Source of the DNA: Corynespora cassiicola
Lineage: Eukaryota; Ascomycota; Dothideomycetes; Pleosporales; Corynesporascaceae
Direction of reading: 5' to 3'
Assembly (NCBI GenBank): GCA_022059125.1
Contig: JAEUWY010000004.1
Coordinates: 4,092,001-4,156,000 of the forward strand
Length of the DNA: 64,000 bases
The notes beneath the pieces were generated by a model, which did not search any database, was not told where the DNA came from, and was given only the letters and a program-made list of their open reading frames with translations. Below, in pieces: positions 23,418-35,012 of the stretch (positions are counted from its first letter, which is position 1; every line of letters starts with the position of its first letter). Both the position numbers and the translations under genes were made by a program.

Positions 23418-24237
23418 TCAAACTACTTCTTTCCACCGACTGTGGTACTTTTTGACATGCCTGGTCATGTTGTCTTTTCGGGAGAACTCTTTTGAGCACG
23501 ACCCAACCGGACATTTGTGAAGGCTCTCTGCCTCTCTGTGGACAGTGTTCCTGTGGCGCGCAAGGTCGGCATTCAGTGCGAATGGCTGGGAGCACTCGTC
23601 GCATTGATATCGGCGGCGGTGTTTCCGGTTCACATGGGTCCTGCACGATTGTTAGGGGGGGCAACAGTAGCTGGCAGGCATGATGGACTTGCCTGAGGGT
23701 CCCTAGAGACGGGAAAGCACAGTCGCATTCGCTGCACATGTACTCGTGGGCAGAATGGGAGGTGGATGATGAGGGGCTCGTTGCGTACTCCAGTGCGGTG
23801 TTCGCGACGCCAACTTCGCCTATGCTGACAGAGGTACATGCGCTACTGGTCCCGGAAATGCTTCCGCTACTAGAAACTGGCGTCTCGGGTGCCGTCAAAA
23901 GTTCGGGTGGACTTGAAGCATAGAGCGACAACTGAGAATCTTCCATATGCGGTGATGCTTCATTTGAAAAATCCCCGTCATAATAGTCAATCTCTTCTGC
24001 ACCTCTGAAAGACGTCGCACCCCACCCAGTCGATGGTCGGGCTGATTGAAGATGCGCAAATATATAGGGATTGGGCTGGATTTCTACAGCCCAAGGATCA
24101 ACTGTATAACAAGTGGGGGAGTAGGACGGAAGGGAAGGATAGAATGAGTGGGCCACCTGGGCTTGCGGGCGATTTCTTGGCGTCGCATTCTTTGATTTTG
24201 GGTCGTTGCCAGAATAGGAAGTGCGAGAGGACCTCAT
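23418..24237 (-). CDS. C2H2 zinc-finger protein (second member of the tandem pair)
   Basis: Exons 24237-23693 and 23640-23418 give 255 aa. The intron (52 bp) has a GC donor (CTCAG then GCAAGT), a CTAAC branch and a GTGCAG acceptor; joining it completes the first finger (CSECDCAFPSLGTLRTHVNRKH). Finger two is CDECSQPFALNADLARHRNTVH and finger three CPVGSCSKEFSRKDNMTRHVKKYH. The same intron position, the same NADL[KA]RH and F[NS]RKDN cores and the same order mark it as a paralogue of the gene at 20.8-22.8 kb, with a much shorter N-terminal region (Ser/Thr-rich). It is probably a transcription factor. The start is the first ATG in frame; an extra 5' exon cannot be excluded. Confidence 0.8.
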
Positions 24238-25763
24238 GCCGAGTGGCGTACTCAAGGTGGAATTGGATTCAAAGTACAATTTGCGGGAGAGAATTGCGAA
24301 ACAAATCTATCTTAAATTCGACGTTCGGAAGCGAAAGTGACTGAATTCTTAGACATGCACCTGGGTAGTAGGGGCGTGGGCGTGGTGAGGGAAGAAATAG
24401 TCTGGCGGTGCATGCTTAGGACTGGCGTTACAAAACAGGTCCGCCAGGCATACCGGCCGGCAAGGTGCGAGTTGGGATATGCGGCGTTGGACACCTGGTG
24501 ACGGCTGGTCGTAGTCGCCAATGACCACCCGCTGTTCTCCGCCGCCCGCATTAGCGCCCCAACGCGCAGCGCAGAACGTCTGTCTCCGGCCGGCCCGTTG
24601 CTTTTACTACCAGTGGCAAAGGCCGTGGTCACACTCCAGACGACACCACAGCTCAAACGGTAGATTCCAACTAGGAATTCACTCCCCACGGCCACTCCAC
24701 ACAGCAAGACCAAGAATCAATGTTTCCATTTCCTTCCAGACATGTCATGCCACCATGCCAGCATACTACCTTCGCAGTGCGTCCATCGTGGGAGAAAGCA
24801 TCCACCTTCGACTGCTACCTATGTATGCTTTCAAGTCCGATGCGCCATGGCGATAGAGCGTGTTGAGTGCCGTTTCGTTCCACTCCATGTGCGCGTGTGA
24901 TAGAATGCCATTTTCCTCTGGGAGCTGCGCTGACCCGATGCCGTGGGTACGAAGGAGCTGCTGGGCTGGCTCTCGCACGTCCGAGCGGAAAGCCCGCCTT
25001 CCCTTTGCCGACCTGAACGTTATGATAGCCCAGGCCCAGTCAGCCTCTCCCCTTTCGGCAAAAGCAAAAACAATACCAGGCAAATGAGTCCCCCTGTAGA
25101 ATCCATGCAAAAGGCTCATAAGTGGCCGGGCGGCGGTTAATTTGCACGGCGCCTGACAGCGAGCCGACCTGAGTCCATGTGCTGCGAGAGGCATATCGCA
25201 TGCTCATCCTGGCGGCCCGCACCGGCCATGGCGGCCAGAATCGCCAACAGCCCAAAGCCGGCCCCCACGGCCAGAATGATCCACGCTAAGTTCCCTCTAC
25301 ACACCACGAATGCGCCAAAGCATCAGAACAAAGTCGATTCCGCCTTCGATTCCCATACTCCCCTCGTTACACGCCATCACGTGCACGTGTAAACTCCGGT
25401 AGTATACGCCTGTGCGTTGTCCTCTAGCAGCTGCTTTTCCATGCCTCCCCTTGGTGGCAATTTTCAACTTGCTCTTTCTACCTGTCTTTTCGAGGAATCC
25501 TCCTGGAGGCTTGTGCGTCGGCGCACGTGAAAAAGTTCCCTGCTTGTCCATGAACCGTGTTGCTGTCCCGTCCAAGGTCGGCTTTTGGGGAGAAACGCCC
25601 GGCCGTAGCCCACAACATCGCAATGGAATCGACCCTCGTCTCTTGTCCCAGTCCATGCGCATCCTTTTTCGTCATCATCAAAGGAAAAGAAAGAAACGTC
25701 ACAAAGCAAGAAATTCAAACACCTCAAGTTGACTGCTTGTATAAGATTTGGTATCAAGATACG
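24238..25763. other. intergenic, no supported gene
   Basis: A 1.5-kb gap. The longest candidate is a minus-strand ATG frame at 25194-24766 (142 aa). It has no signal peptide or recognised motif and overlaps other frames of similar length, so I leave it uncalled. An adjacent minus-strand stretch near 25280-25200 encodes a short hydrophobic run without a start codon. Confidence 0.4.
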
Positions 25764-26285
25764 CTACACTTGACCATCCAGCTGAATTACAGAAAGCTCT
25801 GGTTCACCAATTCTTATGCCGCCCTGCCGGGCAGGAGGATCCTCAGTCCCACCCAAGGGGTTGCAAACCGCAAGAGCGCCCGACGATCCGCAAGAACTCT
25901 GAGGATCCCTCTTCTCGCGGGCAGGTCCGCCAATGAAGTTGATGTCCGACGTAGCCCCAGTGGCCTCAGGGACGCCCTCGGGGGGAGCCACAAACGCGTC
26001 GTTGCACTCGGTCGGGTCGGCTCCGGGCTCCAATGCGCAGGCCCTGGCGGCGAGTTTGGGAGCCTCTTCGACAGGCTCAACGGGAGCCACGATTGTGTCG
26101 TTGCACTCGCCCGGCTCGGATCCGGGCACCAGTGCGCAGGCGCCGGCAGCGATTTGGGGGGAGCGTTTGGCCTTGTTAAAGGTGTCCCTGCCCAGAGAGG
26201 GGCTACCTGAAGTCCCAAGGGGGGCGGCAAAAGCGATCATGCCCGAAGTGAGGGCCATGATGGCCGCGGCTGTGGAAACGCGCAT
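25764..26285 (-). CDS. small secreted repeat protein with Kex2-type sites
   Basis: An intronless 173-aa protein with a signal peptide (VSTAAAIMALTSGMIAFA). Two dibasic Kex2-type sites are present, KR at 40-41 and KR at 125-126, each followed by [S/D]PQ. Between them lie two 33-residue repeats: GACALVPGSEPGECND at about 48-63 and RACALEPGADPTECND at about 81-96, each followed by a VAP[VP]E stretch. Cysteines pair by spacing as C50-C61, C83-C94 and C132-C141. I do not recognise the family. Processing in the Golgi to two or more short cysteine peptides is an inference; a structural cell-wall or effector-like protein is the alternative. A TATAAAG box (minus strand, fwd 26454-26462) lies about 170 bp upstream of the ATG. 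Confidence 0.65.
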   Translation of the reverse strand: MRVSTAAAIMALTSGMIAFAAPLGTSGSPSLGRDTFNKAKRSPQIAAGACALVPGSEPGECNDTIVAPVEPVEEAPKLAARACALEPGADPTECNDAFVAPPEGVPEATGATSDINFIGGPAREKRDPQSSCGSSGALAVCNPLGGTEDPPARQGGIRIGEPELSVIQLDGQV

Positions 26286-27585
26286 TTTGAAAGTGTCTAT
26301 GGGGAATGATTGGAAAAGGGCTGTCGGAAAAAAGGGTGCGGATCGAGAAAGATGTTTTCAAGAAAGGAACTGGGACCAGCCAAAGTGTGAAGATGAAGTG
26401 AATCCGAAGGGAAGTGGAAGGCGATGCTGATGGGATGAGTTGTGGCTATCAGCCTTTATATTCTTCGTCATGGCTATGATAAGGCCGAATTTCAAGCCTC
26501 GAAGACCTAGTTTGTGTTGTTGTTTCAATGCGTTTGCTACAAACTCAGGCGCATAAACACTCGGATGTCGGCGGAGGTTCAGATCTTGGTGAACATGTCG
26601 CAGGATAGATGAGAATTATGAAACGGCACTGCCTCGGCGAAGAAGTCGCATGAACTACTGCTCAATCTGCATCGCCTTGGCAGAACGTTACAGGATCGGC
26701 ACAAACCATTCCTCGGCCTGTCTTGACTTGGCAGCGATGCAGAGGTGTTTTGGGGTAATTGGTAGAACAGTTTCGATTGGTATTTGGGAGAATTCACTGC
26801 ATACCTATTTATTGTACGCTTGAATGTAGTACCCTAATCTTTATCGGCTACCGCCTTCGAAGATGCTGCAATTGATTGAAAGGCATAGTAATCAAGGACT
26901 GTGTAACGCACAGTGGTTGAAGTTCACCTGAAGGCACTATCTCGTCGAGCGTCACGTCTATAAACACTTTGAGGGGCTGATATAGTCATTCTTTTTCCTG
27001 TGGTGGCCGGCAGGCGTCACGCTGCCGTTTTTTCTCCGTGGGCTCTGACTGTACCCACACGCATGAAGGGTGTTTTGCTGTATAATTTACCCCGGTTCAC
27101 CAAGCGAAAGCGGACATCAACCTAGAAAAGAAAAATCAAGGCAAATCATTCGATGTCAATGTCAAATATCAGATGAACCCATCCATTCCAATTCAATATT
27201 CATCGCTACCCACCCTGATATATGCATCATCATCTACCTTCCACTCTAGTTCAAAAATGTCTTTCCCAGGCGCATGCCATGAAACTTATGAATGCCGAAA
27301 CTCCCAAGCACAAAAAAAGTGTACGCTTCCCACCTCGGATATCAAAACAAGCCTTCGAGCGCCCCCTCCCCCCCATATTCGGATCTGCAAATTTGACCAT
27401 CAATGATGATGACGACGACGACGACGACGATGATGATGCCAATCTACCAGGACGGGAAAACGCTACAACCGAAAAAAATTCGAGGGGCCAGGTAGTAAAG
27501 AAAGATGCGAAGAGAAAAGGGCAATGTGGATGCAGACTATGTGCATGTATGATCGTGTACTGCTCAGCAGGAGGCGGATATGCAT
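26286..27585. other. intergenic; contains a GAT/GAC trinucleotide tract
   Basis: This 1.3-kb gap holds the promoter of the secreted repeat protein and the 3' side of the CLC gene. A plus-strand frame at 27222-27614 is low-complexity and runs into the CLC 3' exon on the other strand, so it is not called. An 11-unit GAT/GAC tract lies at 27405-27437. Confidence 0.5.
27405..27437. repeat. (GAY)11 trinucleotide tract
   Basis: Eleven tandem GAT or GAC codon-like units, just downstream of the CLC gene. Confidence 0.9.
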
Positions 27586-30453
27586 TTACTTCCCACCCTC
27601 TTCGAGCTCTTTAATATATTTCACAAAAGCCTTCTTGTGGACCTGAAAGGAGGATTAGTTAGCAATCGTTCACAACGGGAGTAGCCAGGGGAACTTACCA
27701 AGCCGGCAAATTTTCCGTCACGGAGGACACAGATATAACGTAGGCCAAGCTTAACAAAGCACTCGTAGACCAGATCCATTGGGGAGTGGATGTCCAAGGC
27801 AACGGGGGCAGGGTCAATGTACGGAGTAAAGTCGCTGGGGTGATCATCGGATTCCTCGTCGTAATGACCCATGTGTTCGCGGCCAGCTGCCCAGTCAACT
27901 TGCGGAGACATGAGACAAAGAGTGTTGTCTTCGTTCTCCAGCTTGTCAAGGGCATACTCCAGGTCAGGAGCTGGAATGAGGCCAACAAGGACGCCGTCAT
28001 TGACAATAGGGAGACCGCCATCGATTTCACCCGCCATTTGCAGATACTGTTGCTTCTCTCGGAGTTCTGATGCGGGAACAAAGACATCATCCGAAATATC
28101 AATGACTCGCTCCGGCCTGGTACGGGGAGTAATATCGCCCAGCTCAGATGTGAATATGGGGCGGACCTTGTTGTCGAGAAAAGGGTATGAATTCATGTCG
28201 GTGAGTAGATCGTAGATACTCAGAGGTTCAATAGCATCGGCTGTCCATTTCGAGACGAGGATTCCAAGCGAGAATGGAAGCACATGGTCCAAACTGCCCG
28301 TCAGCTCAAATAGAATGACGGCAAGGGTTACTGTCAAGCGAGTGACTCCTGTCATCGTGGCACCAGCTGCGACCATTGCATACACTCCAGGGACAACACA
28401 GGAGCCAGGAGGGCCCGTGGGATCGCAGTGGCCAAAAAGACCGGCTTCGGCAAATCGAAGGGCAAACAGTTGCACGGCATGACCGACGATACGACCGGCA
28501 AGACCTCCAACAACCATGGAAGGCACATAGATACCAGCTGGAACTTTGATACCGAAAGTGATGATCGTAAGCCCGGCCTTGATGATGAAGGCAATCATCA
28601 AGACTCGGAGAACCTCGGGAATGTGCTCTCGCGTCGGACACAATCCATCTCCTCCTTCTGTAAATGTGTCGCAAGGACTAGCCAGTTCAAATAGAAGTTC
28701 GGTGACAGGGAGCTTGGTGTACCTGTTCCAGAAGCTGGTGAGTCCGGTGACCAATGCAACAAGGAAAACCTCGAGAAGTGGGTACTTCTTGATGACGGGA
28801 ATGCGACGGAATGTTCGAGCCCAAATACGGGACGCTTTGATAAAGAGTGCGCCAAGTACGCCGCCCAATGCTCCTGTAAACACGAATGCAATCAGTTCGA
28901 AAAACTTCCAATCAACAAGATACCGGACCTCAAAAAGCACAATCTTGTTAGTGCCGTATGGATTGAGGAATTTCAAGGACAGAGCTGCAGCCTGTAGTGA
29001 GGTTAGCTGGGTTCGTGGATCGAATATGGATACGTACAATACAACAGAAGAAGGTTCGGAACAGCGTCTTGGGCGGAAAATAGTAGCTGACTTCCTCTAA
29101 GCTGAAGAGCACACCACCAATGGGCGCGCCAAAGGCGACAGCGACACCACTAGCGGCACTTGCACTGAGGACTTCTCTTCGCTTTCCATCATTGTTGCTG
29201 TACTTGGAGAACAAACGACAGGCGATGTTGCCAATGCATGTTGCGATATGCACATAGGGACCTTCTTTGCCGAGACTGAGGCCTGAAGCAACACTGAGAA
29301 TCAAACCCAGAGTCTTGATTACTAGTGTCCGCAGACCCAGATAACCGTGAAGCACGAATCCGCTGAGAATGACTTTGACTTCGGCCACACCACTGCCGGC
29401 TGCAGAGTAGTACACCATTGGAGGGCGCAGCTGAGCCTCGCTGTAAGCAGCTTCTGGGGTCAGGTTGTCCTTGTTGCCCTCATCCTGGTTATGTACATCG
29501 GCACCAAGGTTCTCGTCGAGGGTTGCAAGAGAGATAGCGGACGGAATGACGGTCTTGGTGGTGAGAGTCAAGACGCACGAGGCCATGGCAAGGACGACGA
29601 CAGAAACGACAAACGCCACAAACTGCGTGCCCGTCGTGTCGAGGCGATCACTGCGCATCACCTTTGACCAGTGTACCCATTCATCGCACCTAGAGGCTCC
29701 GCTACAGCACACCTTCTTACTGTGGTTCCAGCCGGTAGAGCAGTAACCTTGTTTCAGGTCGAAGATGAAGCTCTCGCTGATGTTCACAATATAGGCAAGT
29801 ATGGCAGTCAGGATGCCGATGATGGCCACCAGGATCCAGCCCTGGGCGCCATCAAACCAAGCGGCAAGTCTGCCGCGGAGGTCCTTGCGGCTCCGCAGAG
29901 CCTTGACGCGATAAGCATCGGCGATACTGTCATGCACCCAATCGGTCGAGGTAAACTGGTCGTACCACACACGGTCGTCCTGGAATACGGAAATGCGCGA
30001 TGCCTGCATGCTACTTTCCATGTTGTTTCGGCGCTCGCCCAGAGCACTCACGAGGCGCTGACTAAACGAGTGACTGAATGAGCCAGCGCGGCTATGGCGC
30101 AGCCGCGTGCCCGTTGCCAGATGGCTGTTGTGTCGACCAAAATGTGGCCTCGGGGTGCCTGGCATGGAGGCGGGCACGCTCATGTAGGACCTCGACTGGC
30201 CTTGAACATTGCCCAGCAACGATGAGCGCTCGTTCGCGTTGTGGGTCCTCAGATCGATCTCGGATCCCCGCGTCTGTTTCATGCGGCGGAAAGTGACGAC
30301 AGGAGACGTGGGCGTGGTGTCGCTGAAGGTGTCGTCGCGCTCCCGCTGCTCGAACGACACGGTGTCGTCGTCGGCATCGTTGGCGGCTTCATCGTCGGGG
30401 TAGCGGTGCTGGAAGCTGTGGTACGAAGCTACGGACTTGATGGACTTGGGCAT
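27586..30453 (-). CDS. CLC-type chloride channel / Cl-/H+ exchanger with CBS domains
   Basis: Exons 30453-29038, 28991-27699 and 27642-27586 with introns of 46 and 56 bp give 921 aa; all junctions are in phase 0. A cytosolic N-terminus of about 200 residues precedes the CLC membrane domain. Selectivity motifs are present: GSGVAEVK, GKEGPYVH (395-402) with gating glutamate E397, and GIYVPSM. The SLEE stretch just downstream holds the glutamate position linked to proton coupling, so an exchanger is more likely than a channel. Two CBS domains fill the C-terminus (around SYPFLDN...LVGLIPA and SPMDLVYECF...FAGL). It resembles yeast Gef1, an endosomal/Golgi protein involved in acidification and metal handling. 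The last exon encodes only 18 residues (VHKKAFVKYIKELEEGGK). Confidence 0.95.
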
Positions 30454-31236
30454 AGTGATTGTGGGGGGCGACCGTCGTGGAGCTGTGAGGGCGTGTGGAT
30501 ATTAGTAAAGGACCGAAGAGAGACACTTTGCACACCCAAGGCGACGGGAGAGGTCATCTGGGGAGATGGCGGCGTCGTAGCGCGTGCAGGCAGGCAGGCA
30601 GGCGTCATGGTGCCGCGGATTGTGGCTCATCCTTCACGTACCCTACAAGAACATGCTTATTGTCGAGGCGAAGATAGGGCGGCGGGAAGGGCGTGTCAGT
30701 ACGAGGGCGAGGGCGAGGGCGAGGGCGAGGGCGCGGTGAGCGCGGTGGGAGCAGAGAGGAGCCAGGCGGCGAAGCTGTAGCGACGGGCAGCGGGCGACGG
30801 GATTTGCTTTGTATTCGGTCGCAGCCAAGGAGAGACAGATATCACACAGGATGCCCTCAGGACGGTGGGCCGTGGGCGCGTGTGATCACTATGGCGCGGC
30901 CGCTTCGGTGCATATGGCCCTTGGCCTTTTCGTCATATCTCAGGGTCCACAGGGTAACGTGAGGCGCCAGGCCGCAATGGGACTAGCGCAACCGCCCCAA
31001 ATGAGCGGTCGCCTGTACCCATCGTGTATCCGACCTCATTGACCCGCTCGCCCGCTTGCTGGGACAAATAATACTCCGGCCCGCTGTTTGTCTCCAACAA
31101 ACGCTGCCTATAAAGCGTCGGGAGGCGTCTGGGGCTTTGATTCCAAGAACAAGGACGCAGATCGCGCGTAGTTTCCGCCTGACCATCCCGACTTATCTCC
31201 GCAGGTGAGGCCCAAGATCATCCCAGCTCAATCGAG
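30454..31236. promoter_or_regulatory. shared divergent upstream region, CLC / IAH1-like esterase
   Basis: 783 bp between divergent start codons. It includes a GCAG/GGCA tetranucleotide run near 30587-30603 and five perfect GAGGGC units at 30703-30732. No coding frame is supported. Confidence 0.5.
30703..30732. repeat. (GAGGGC)5 hexanucleotide repeat
   Basis: Five perfect tandem units in the divergent promoter region, about 250 bp upstream of the CLC start codon. Confidence 0.9.
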
Positions 31237-32360
31237 ATGGTAAGTGAGGGGCACGGCACAGAGTCAGGACCCAGTAGCGATGCCAACCTCCTACAGCCCG
31301 CCCCGTACGACGACTTCTTTCTGTTTGGCGACTCCATCACCCAAGATTCTTTCAACCAGCAGCGCGGCTTCGGCTTCTCGGCGGCATTGCAGCATGGTCA
31401 GTCTCCCCAAAAGCTTGCTACCTTCCCTGTTGGCTACTGGCCGACGTCCGATTACAACATTCGAGAAATTTCCCATACACACTTGCCGATCTCGCCTGGG
31501 CGTTTCTGATCCTGTCAAGCGTACATCCGGCGGTTGGACATCGTCAATCGCGGCTTTAGGTACATGGCCAAGCCTCTCTCCTACTCGTGACTGCGGCTAA
31601 GAGAACCCAGCGGATACAACACAAGAAAGGCCCTCCGAGTCCTTTCCAGCATATTCCCGCCTCCTGGCCAGACAAGAATCCGCTTTCTGGTATGACGGCG
31701 CATGGCGTGCATTTCTTCCGGAGCTACTGGGCTGACACTGCTAGCTCGTTTTCTTTGGCGCCAATGATGCTTCCCTCCCCAAAGCCCAAAACAACCAGCA
31801 CGTTCCGCTTGAAGAGTACAAAGCAAACCTGGAGAAGATAATCACCCACCCACAGGTCGCTGCACACAATGCCCGCGTCATCCTGGTGGCGCCTCCACCG
31901 ATCAATGAGCACCTGCAGTGGCCCAGCGATCAGGAAAAAGGACTGAGCACCCTGTCACGCGTGGCCGCCAGCACCAAGAGCTATGCCGACGCGGCATGCG
32001 AGGTGGGCGAGAAGCTTGGTGTCCCAGTCGTGAATTTGTGGAAGGCCTTCATGTCCAAGACCGGCTTCGACGTGGATACTTGGAAAGTTGGCGACGCAAT
32101 CCCTGGGTCCCTGAGCCTCCCCCAAAACGACGTTTTGGTGGAGCTGATGTATGATGGTGGGTCGCCTGCGACATGTCTTCTGACTCTGTTCTAACCACTC
32201 AGGTCTGCACTTCAACCCGGCGGGATACGACATCCTCTTCCAGGAACTCATCAAGGTGATCTCCGAGCAGTGGCCGGACCAGCTGCCGGAGAATCTGCCC
32301 ATGATACTGCCACCCTGGAACAACGCGGCTGCATGGGAGGAATTTGAGGCTGGGCGTTAG
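31237..32360 (+). CDS. iah1: IAH1-like isoamyl acetate-hydrolysing esterase (SGNH)
   Basis: Exons 31237-31396, 31520-31559 (40 nt), 31611-31689 (79 nt), 31745-32156 and 32203-32360 give 282 aa. All SGNH blocks appear after splicing: FLFGDSIT (block I), RGFSGYNTR (block II), FFGANDA (block III) and DGLHFNPAGY (block V with the Asp and His). The order and the lack of a signal peptide match cytosolic yeast Iah1, which hydrolyses acetate esters. An optional 57-bp intron (31240-31296) directly after the ATG would replace the first 19 residues, giving MPAPYDDFFLFGDSI and 263 aa, closer to typical IAH1 starts; both forms are in frame. Internal introns are 123, 51, 55 and 46 bp. Confidence 0.88.
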
Positions 32361-33217
32361 TGGGAAGCCATGTGGGGAACCTGGGGGAAGCTCTGGCGTA
32401 GTCGTATCTAGCTGTCAAACAACAGCGAGATGAAAAAAAAAAAATCCAACTATGAGAATTGCCAACACATCCAAAGCAGCGGGCGGCTGCACATGCACGT
32501 CTTAAAATACTCGAGCCAAGGCGTGCATCGGAATGGGGTCTTGCATCCGCGACCCTGTCCCAATCATACGCTCGGACGGGGAGCCTCCACGCTAGGCCTG
32601 CTTGGTGGCGTAGTTGCCGCGAACCTGTGAACTCCACCGTCACCTCGATACTTTGCACCATTTGCGCTGCCGGTCAACTCTCCCCTTGCTCTGACTCAGG
32701 CCACATGTCCGCTGCACTGCCTGCTCCCTCTTCACCTCCGCCTTCCACGTCGCCGTGACTCTGATTACCCATTCCCTCTATTGCGCCTGACACATTTCGA
32801 GCACACACCCGTTTGAATCGAACGGCGACCGACATACACGTTTCCGCCTTGCGTCCACCGATCTTGATCGCCGACGTCTTGCAGACCCCATAACCGCGAC
32901 CCTCGAGCCTTGCTGCACGAATCCTGCCTCTACATCCCACCCTGAGAACTGCTTTAGCACAGCCATCGCCCTTTTTGCCCTGTTCCACACCCCGCTTTGC
33001 ACGCACGGCCGCCGTTTACCGTCGAAACCACGATACTCTTTCCCGCCGCCAGCGAACTCGACACGGAGTTGGACGACATTAGGCAGCAGCAGAGGGTGAT
33101 TCTGGGAGTCGACGGCGCTGCCGTGCGTCTGGGACTTGCTGTCGGTGTGCTGTGGGGTGGTGTTGAAGAGGGCTTCACTGCTGAGCACGCCGACCAAGGG
33201 ATGCTTGGCCCAGAGTG
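32361..33217. other. intergenic / 5' region of the next gene
   Basis: 857 bp without a supported gene. Frames on both strands are compositional. The region most likely holds the promoter and leader of the plus-strand gene that starts at 33218. Confidence 0.5.
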
Positions 33218-35012
33218 ATGGATCCAGAGAGCGTCTCCTTCCAGCCCCGTGACGACTTCTGGCGCTTCCAGAGCGAGATGCTGCGCGTCCAACAGAGCCA
33301 GGCTGAGCTGTCGGAGCGGGTGGCTCGCCTGGAGCGGAGACATGAGGAGGACACGCGTCTGAAGAACGTCTGGGGCACGTCGTCGCCCTTCCCGTCCGTT
33401 CTGGGCGGGACGCCGCAGCAAGGTGCGCCTATGCTGCCGCAACTCTGGTACACCAGGCTGACTTGCTCTAGTTCCTCTGCAGCAGCCTACCGCCGAGCAC
33501 TTCTCCAACTTTGACGACCACTCGAGCAACCTCATCGGCAATCTTCAGCTCGATGCCGACGATGAGCCACGCCGGATTGGCACGACGTCACGCGCCAACA
33601 GCGTCCGTTTTGATGAGACGGCAAACCACGGCCACTGGGCTCATGCCTCGCGGTCGTCGTTGGATTTGATTCCCCGCACAGGCAGCGGCTTGGGCGGCCA
33701 CCTGATGAGCGAACGGAGCTACTCGCACAAGTCGGATGGGAGGCAGAGTTCGGCAGGGCACTCGGTGCATTCAGTCACGTCTGGCAGGGCAAATAGTCTG
33801 ACGAGCTACGGTGCCAACACACCACTTGAACCACCTGGTCTGGCCCCCGGCCTTTTCATCCTCGGCTCAGTCCCCGCCATTATACGCTGCTGGCTCAATA
33901 CCGACTTCAAGCACGACACGTTGCTTTATGCTGCCGTCTGCACTGGGTCATACACGTCCTATCTCGACTTGCGTCTCATTGATCACCTTGGCTTCGAGGA
34001 TCAGATAGCTACCACTGACGATGGCGTCCGTAAAATCAAGCTCCCCGTCTACCTTCCAGAGGCCGTTCCCGTCTCCGCTTCGTCGCGCTCCAACAGCCCT
34101 GCGCCCCAACTTCCATCGCTTAGTGTCGAGTTCACGGTGGTGGAAGGGTCCGTTGACGCCAGCTCCAAGACGATCCAGATTTTCCTAGGCAGTGACATGC
34201 TTCGGGCCCATAATGCTGACGTCCTGTTCTCGTCCAACCAGCTTACCTTGTACGACGATGACCGGAGCAAGCTGCAGATACCCCTTGTGCGACCAGAAGA
34301 TGAAGGTACCTTCAAGTCACTCTACATTGCCAGTGGCTCTCAGCTGCCCCCCAAGTCTCGGCCTGCAGCAGATGGATGTGCAGTGGCGCCATCTGATGCG
34401 GGCACGATAGGCGAAGGCTCTATCGCTAGCTCCGTTGTCGAGCGGCTGCCAGCAGCCCAGAAGCTGAATGGCAACGGTACAACCAGCAGCTCGGATGACG
34501 GCGGATCGTCAGGGCGGCGCAGTCTTGAGCAACGCCCGTTCCTGGGGATTTCGACTAGCCGGGTTGAGGCCAAGGACGGGCAGGAGTCGAGTCCCGCGAG
34601 TGCAGCCCCGCGACCAGGTGCCTCGCCGGCTATTTGGAGTAATTGGCGACGTGACACGGAGAAATCCAGCACCGTGGATTGGGCAGCCGTGGGTAAAACC
34701 CCCAGTTCGACTTACCAGCGCCGGGACACCGGTATCAAGGTTCTCAAGCCCTCCAAGCCCGGCTCGCGTACGCTATCGACTTCGGTATCGCAGGCGGCAT
34801 CACCTGCGGCCACGGGCCAGTCTCGCTATTTTGACGACGGCAAGCGGCGAGAGGGAGTGGCTGGTGAGGCAGATGGCCCAGGACCGCAGACGAGGAGGAC
34901 GGTCTCTGGCGAGAAACCAAAGGAGAACGCGGCGGGGGCTGCGAAGCCCAGGTCTTCGAATCCGGTTGGCGGAGCATCTGCATTTGCATGGCTGAACAGC
35001 GGATCGAAGTAG
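33218..35012 (+). CDS. conserved fungal protein of unknown function
   Basis: Exons 33218-33422 and 33472-35012 with a 49-bp intron (branch CTGAC, acceptor CTCTAG) give 581 aa. A coiled-coil N-terminus (WRFQSEMLRVQQSQAELSER) is followed by an acidic/Ser-rich linker. A compact globular region lies at about 190-375: RCWLNTDFKHDTLLYAAV, then SYLDLRLIDHLGFEDQI, then VLFSSNQLTLYDDDRS. The C-terminal 200 residues are disordered and rich in Ser, Gly and Pro. The globular part, with CTGSYTSYLDLRLIDHLGF followed by IKLPVYLPEA, is reminiscent of retropepsin-like folds, where a D[TS]G-type loop precedes a strand, but the usual catalytic Asp-Thr-Gly is not there. I assign no function. The start is the first ATG in the open frame. 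Confidence 0.75.

Noticed and set aside
24766..25194. 142-codon minus-strand ATG frame
   Set aside because: No motif or signal peptide, and competing frames of similar length overlap it.
27222..27614. 130-codon plus-strand frame with an 11-residue Asp run
   Set aside because: It is driven by the GAY repeat and runs antisense into the last CLC exon.
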